NCBI RefSeq assembly: GCF_900129665.1
Contig: NZ_FQWL01000004.1
Location: forward strand, 1 to 64,000
From: Flagellimonas flava
GTDB taxonomy: Bacteria; Bacteroidota; Bacteroidia; Flavobacteriales; Flavobacteriaceae
Direction: 5' to 3'
DNA: 64,000 nucleotides
A program made the translations under genes and the position numbers. The notes beneath the pieces were generated by a model, which saw only the letters and a list, made by a program, of their open reading frames with translations, did not search any database and had not been told where the DNA came from. Position 1 is the stretch's first letter. Each line of letters starts with the position of its first letter. Positions 63,964-64,000 of this stretch are shown piece by piece.

Positions 63964-64000
63964 ATGCGAATAGTTCTGGCTATTTTATTATTTGGTATGC
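63964..64000 (+). CDS. Start of a secreted protein gene cut by the window end
   Basis: ATG 63964 opens MRIVLAILLFGM, which looks like the beginning of a signal peptide. In related genomes nadK is usually followed by a DUF6089 outer-membrane barrel gene, so that is the best guess from position. Only 12 codons are visible. Confidence 0.45.
   Translation, partial: MRIVLAILLFGM

Noticed and set aside
1-64000. CRISPR arrays, insertion sequences or integrated elements
   Set aside because: No spaced direct-repeat array, transposase, integrase or tRNA-bordered repeat pair was seen.

Overview
The window is a chromosomal stretch of a member of the Bacteroidota, most likely a marine Flavobacteriaceae (Muricauda/Flagellimonas/Zobellia-like; the genus is inference). 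The pointers are two ECF-sigma/FecR/SusC/SusD loci, a type IX secretion (T9SS) type-B sorting domain next to a PorP/SprF protein, a folK-deoxynucleoside kinase fusion, TAnnTTTG-type -7 promoter elements, and a DNA background of roughly 40-43% GC. I see no phage, insertion sequence or CRISPR array.

Layout. 1-5825: end of a giant secreted adhesin, a PorP/SprF outer-membrane protein and a PorE-like OmpA protein. 5834-7087: a divergent Nramp-like transporter. 7088-7761: a gene-free gap with inverted repeats. 7762-18341: ECF sigma, FecR, SusC, SusD, and an FG-GAP/ASPIC-UnbV lipoprotein (substrate unknown). 18392-24834: an alpha/beta hydrolase, a TetR regulator and a three-gene envelope export set (MMPL-type RND pump, LolA-like carrier, outer-membrane barrel) with repeated TetR-operator-like sites. 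25001-39101: a second ECF sigma/FecR/SusC/SusD set followed without a clear break, apart from a 28-bp palindrome, by an M14 peptidase, a D-aminoacylase, a glutamate racemase with a lipoprotein signal, a glutamate/aspartate symporter and a second M14 peptidase. 39187-40795: DoxX, Crp/Fnr regulator and EthD lipoprotein. 40947-41144: two tRNAs. From 41219 on there is mainly conserved housekeeping: mutS, a SpoU methyltransferase, folK-dNK, sppA, a queuosine-precursor transporter, AsmA, DUF2797, GH3, clpX-clpP-tig, an SGNH lipoprotein, pdxJ, a CBS protein, nadK and the first codons of one more gene.

The most exciting element is 25001-39101. Read together, its genes predict an envelope pathway in which an outer-membrane SusCD pump brings in a peptide-like substrate, lipoprotein M14 carboxypeptidases trim it, a lipoprotein D-aminoacylase frees D-amino acids, an extracytoplasmic MurI-type racemase turns D-glutamate into L-glutamate, and a symporter with the acidic-amino-acid signature takes it into the cell. 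Candidate substrates are muropeptides, poly-gamma-glutamate or N-acyl-D-amino acids. Each enzyme family is established; the pathway and the extracytoplasmic racemisation are my inference. The second most interesting unit is the TetR-controlled RND/LolA-like/barrel set, which looks like a complete inner-to-outer-membrane route for a lipid or other hydrophobic molecule.

All calls are by eye from motifs. No similarity search, structure prediction or signal-peptide tool was run.
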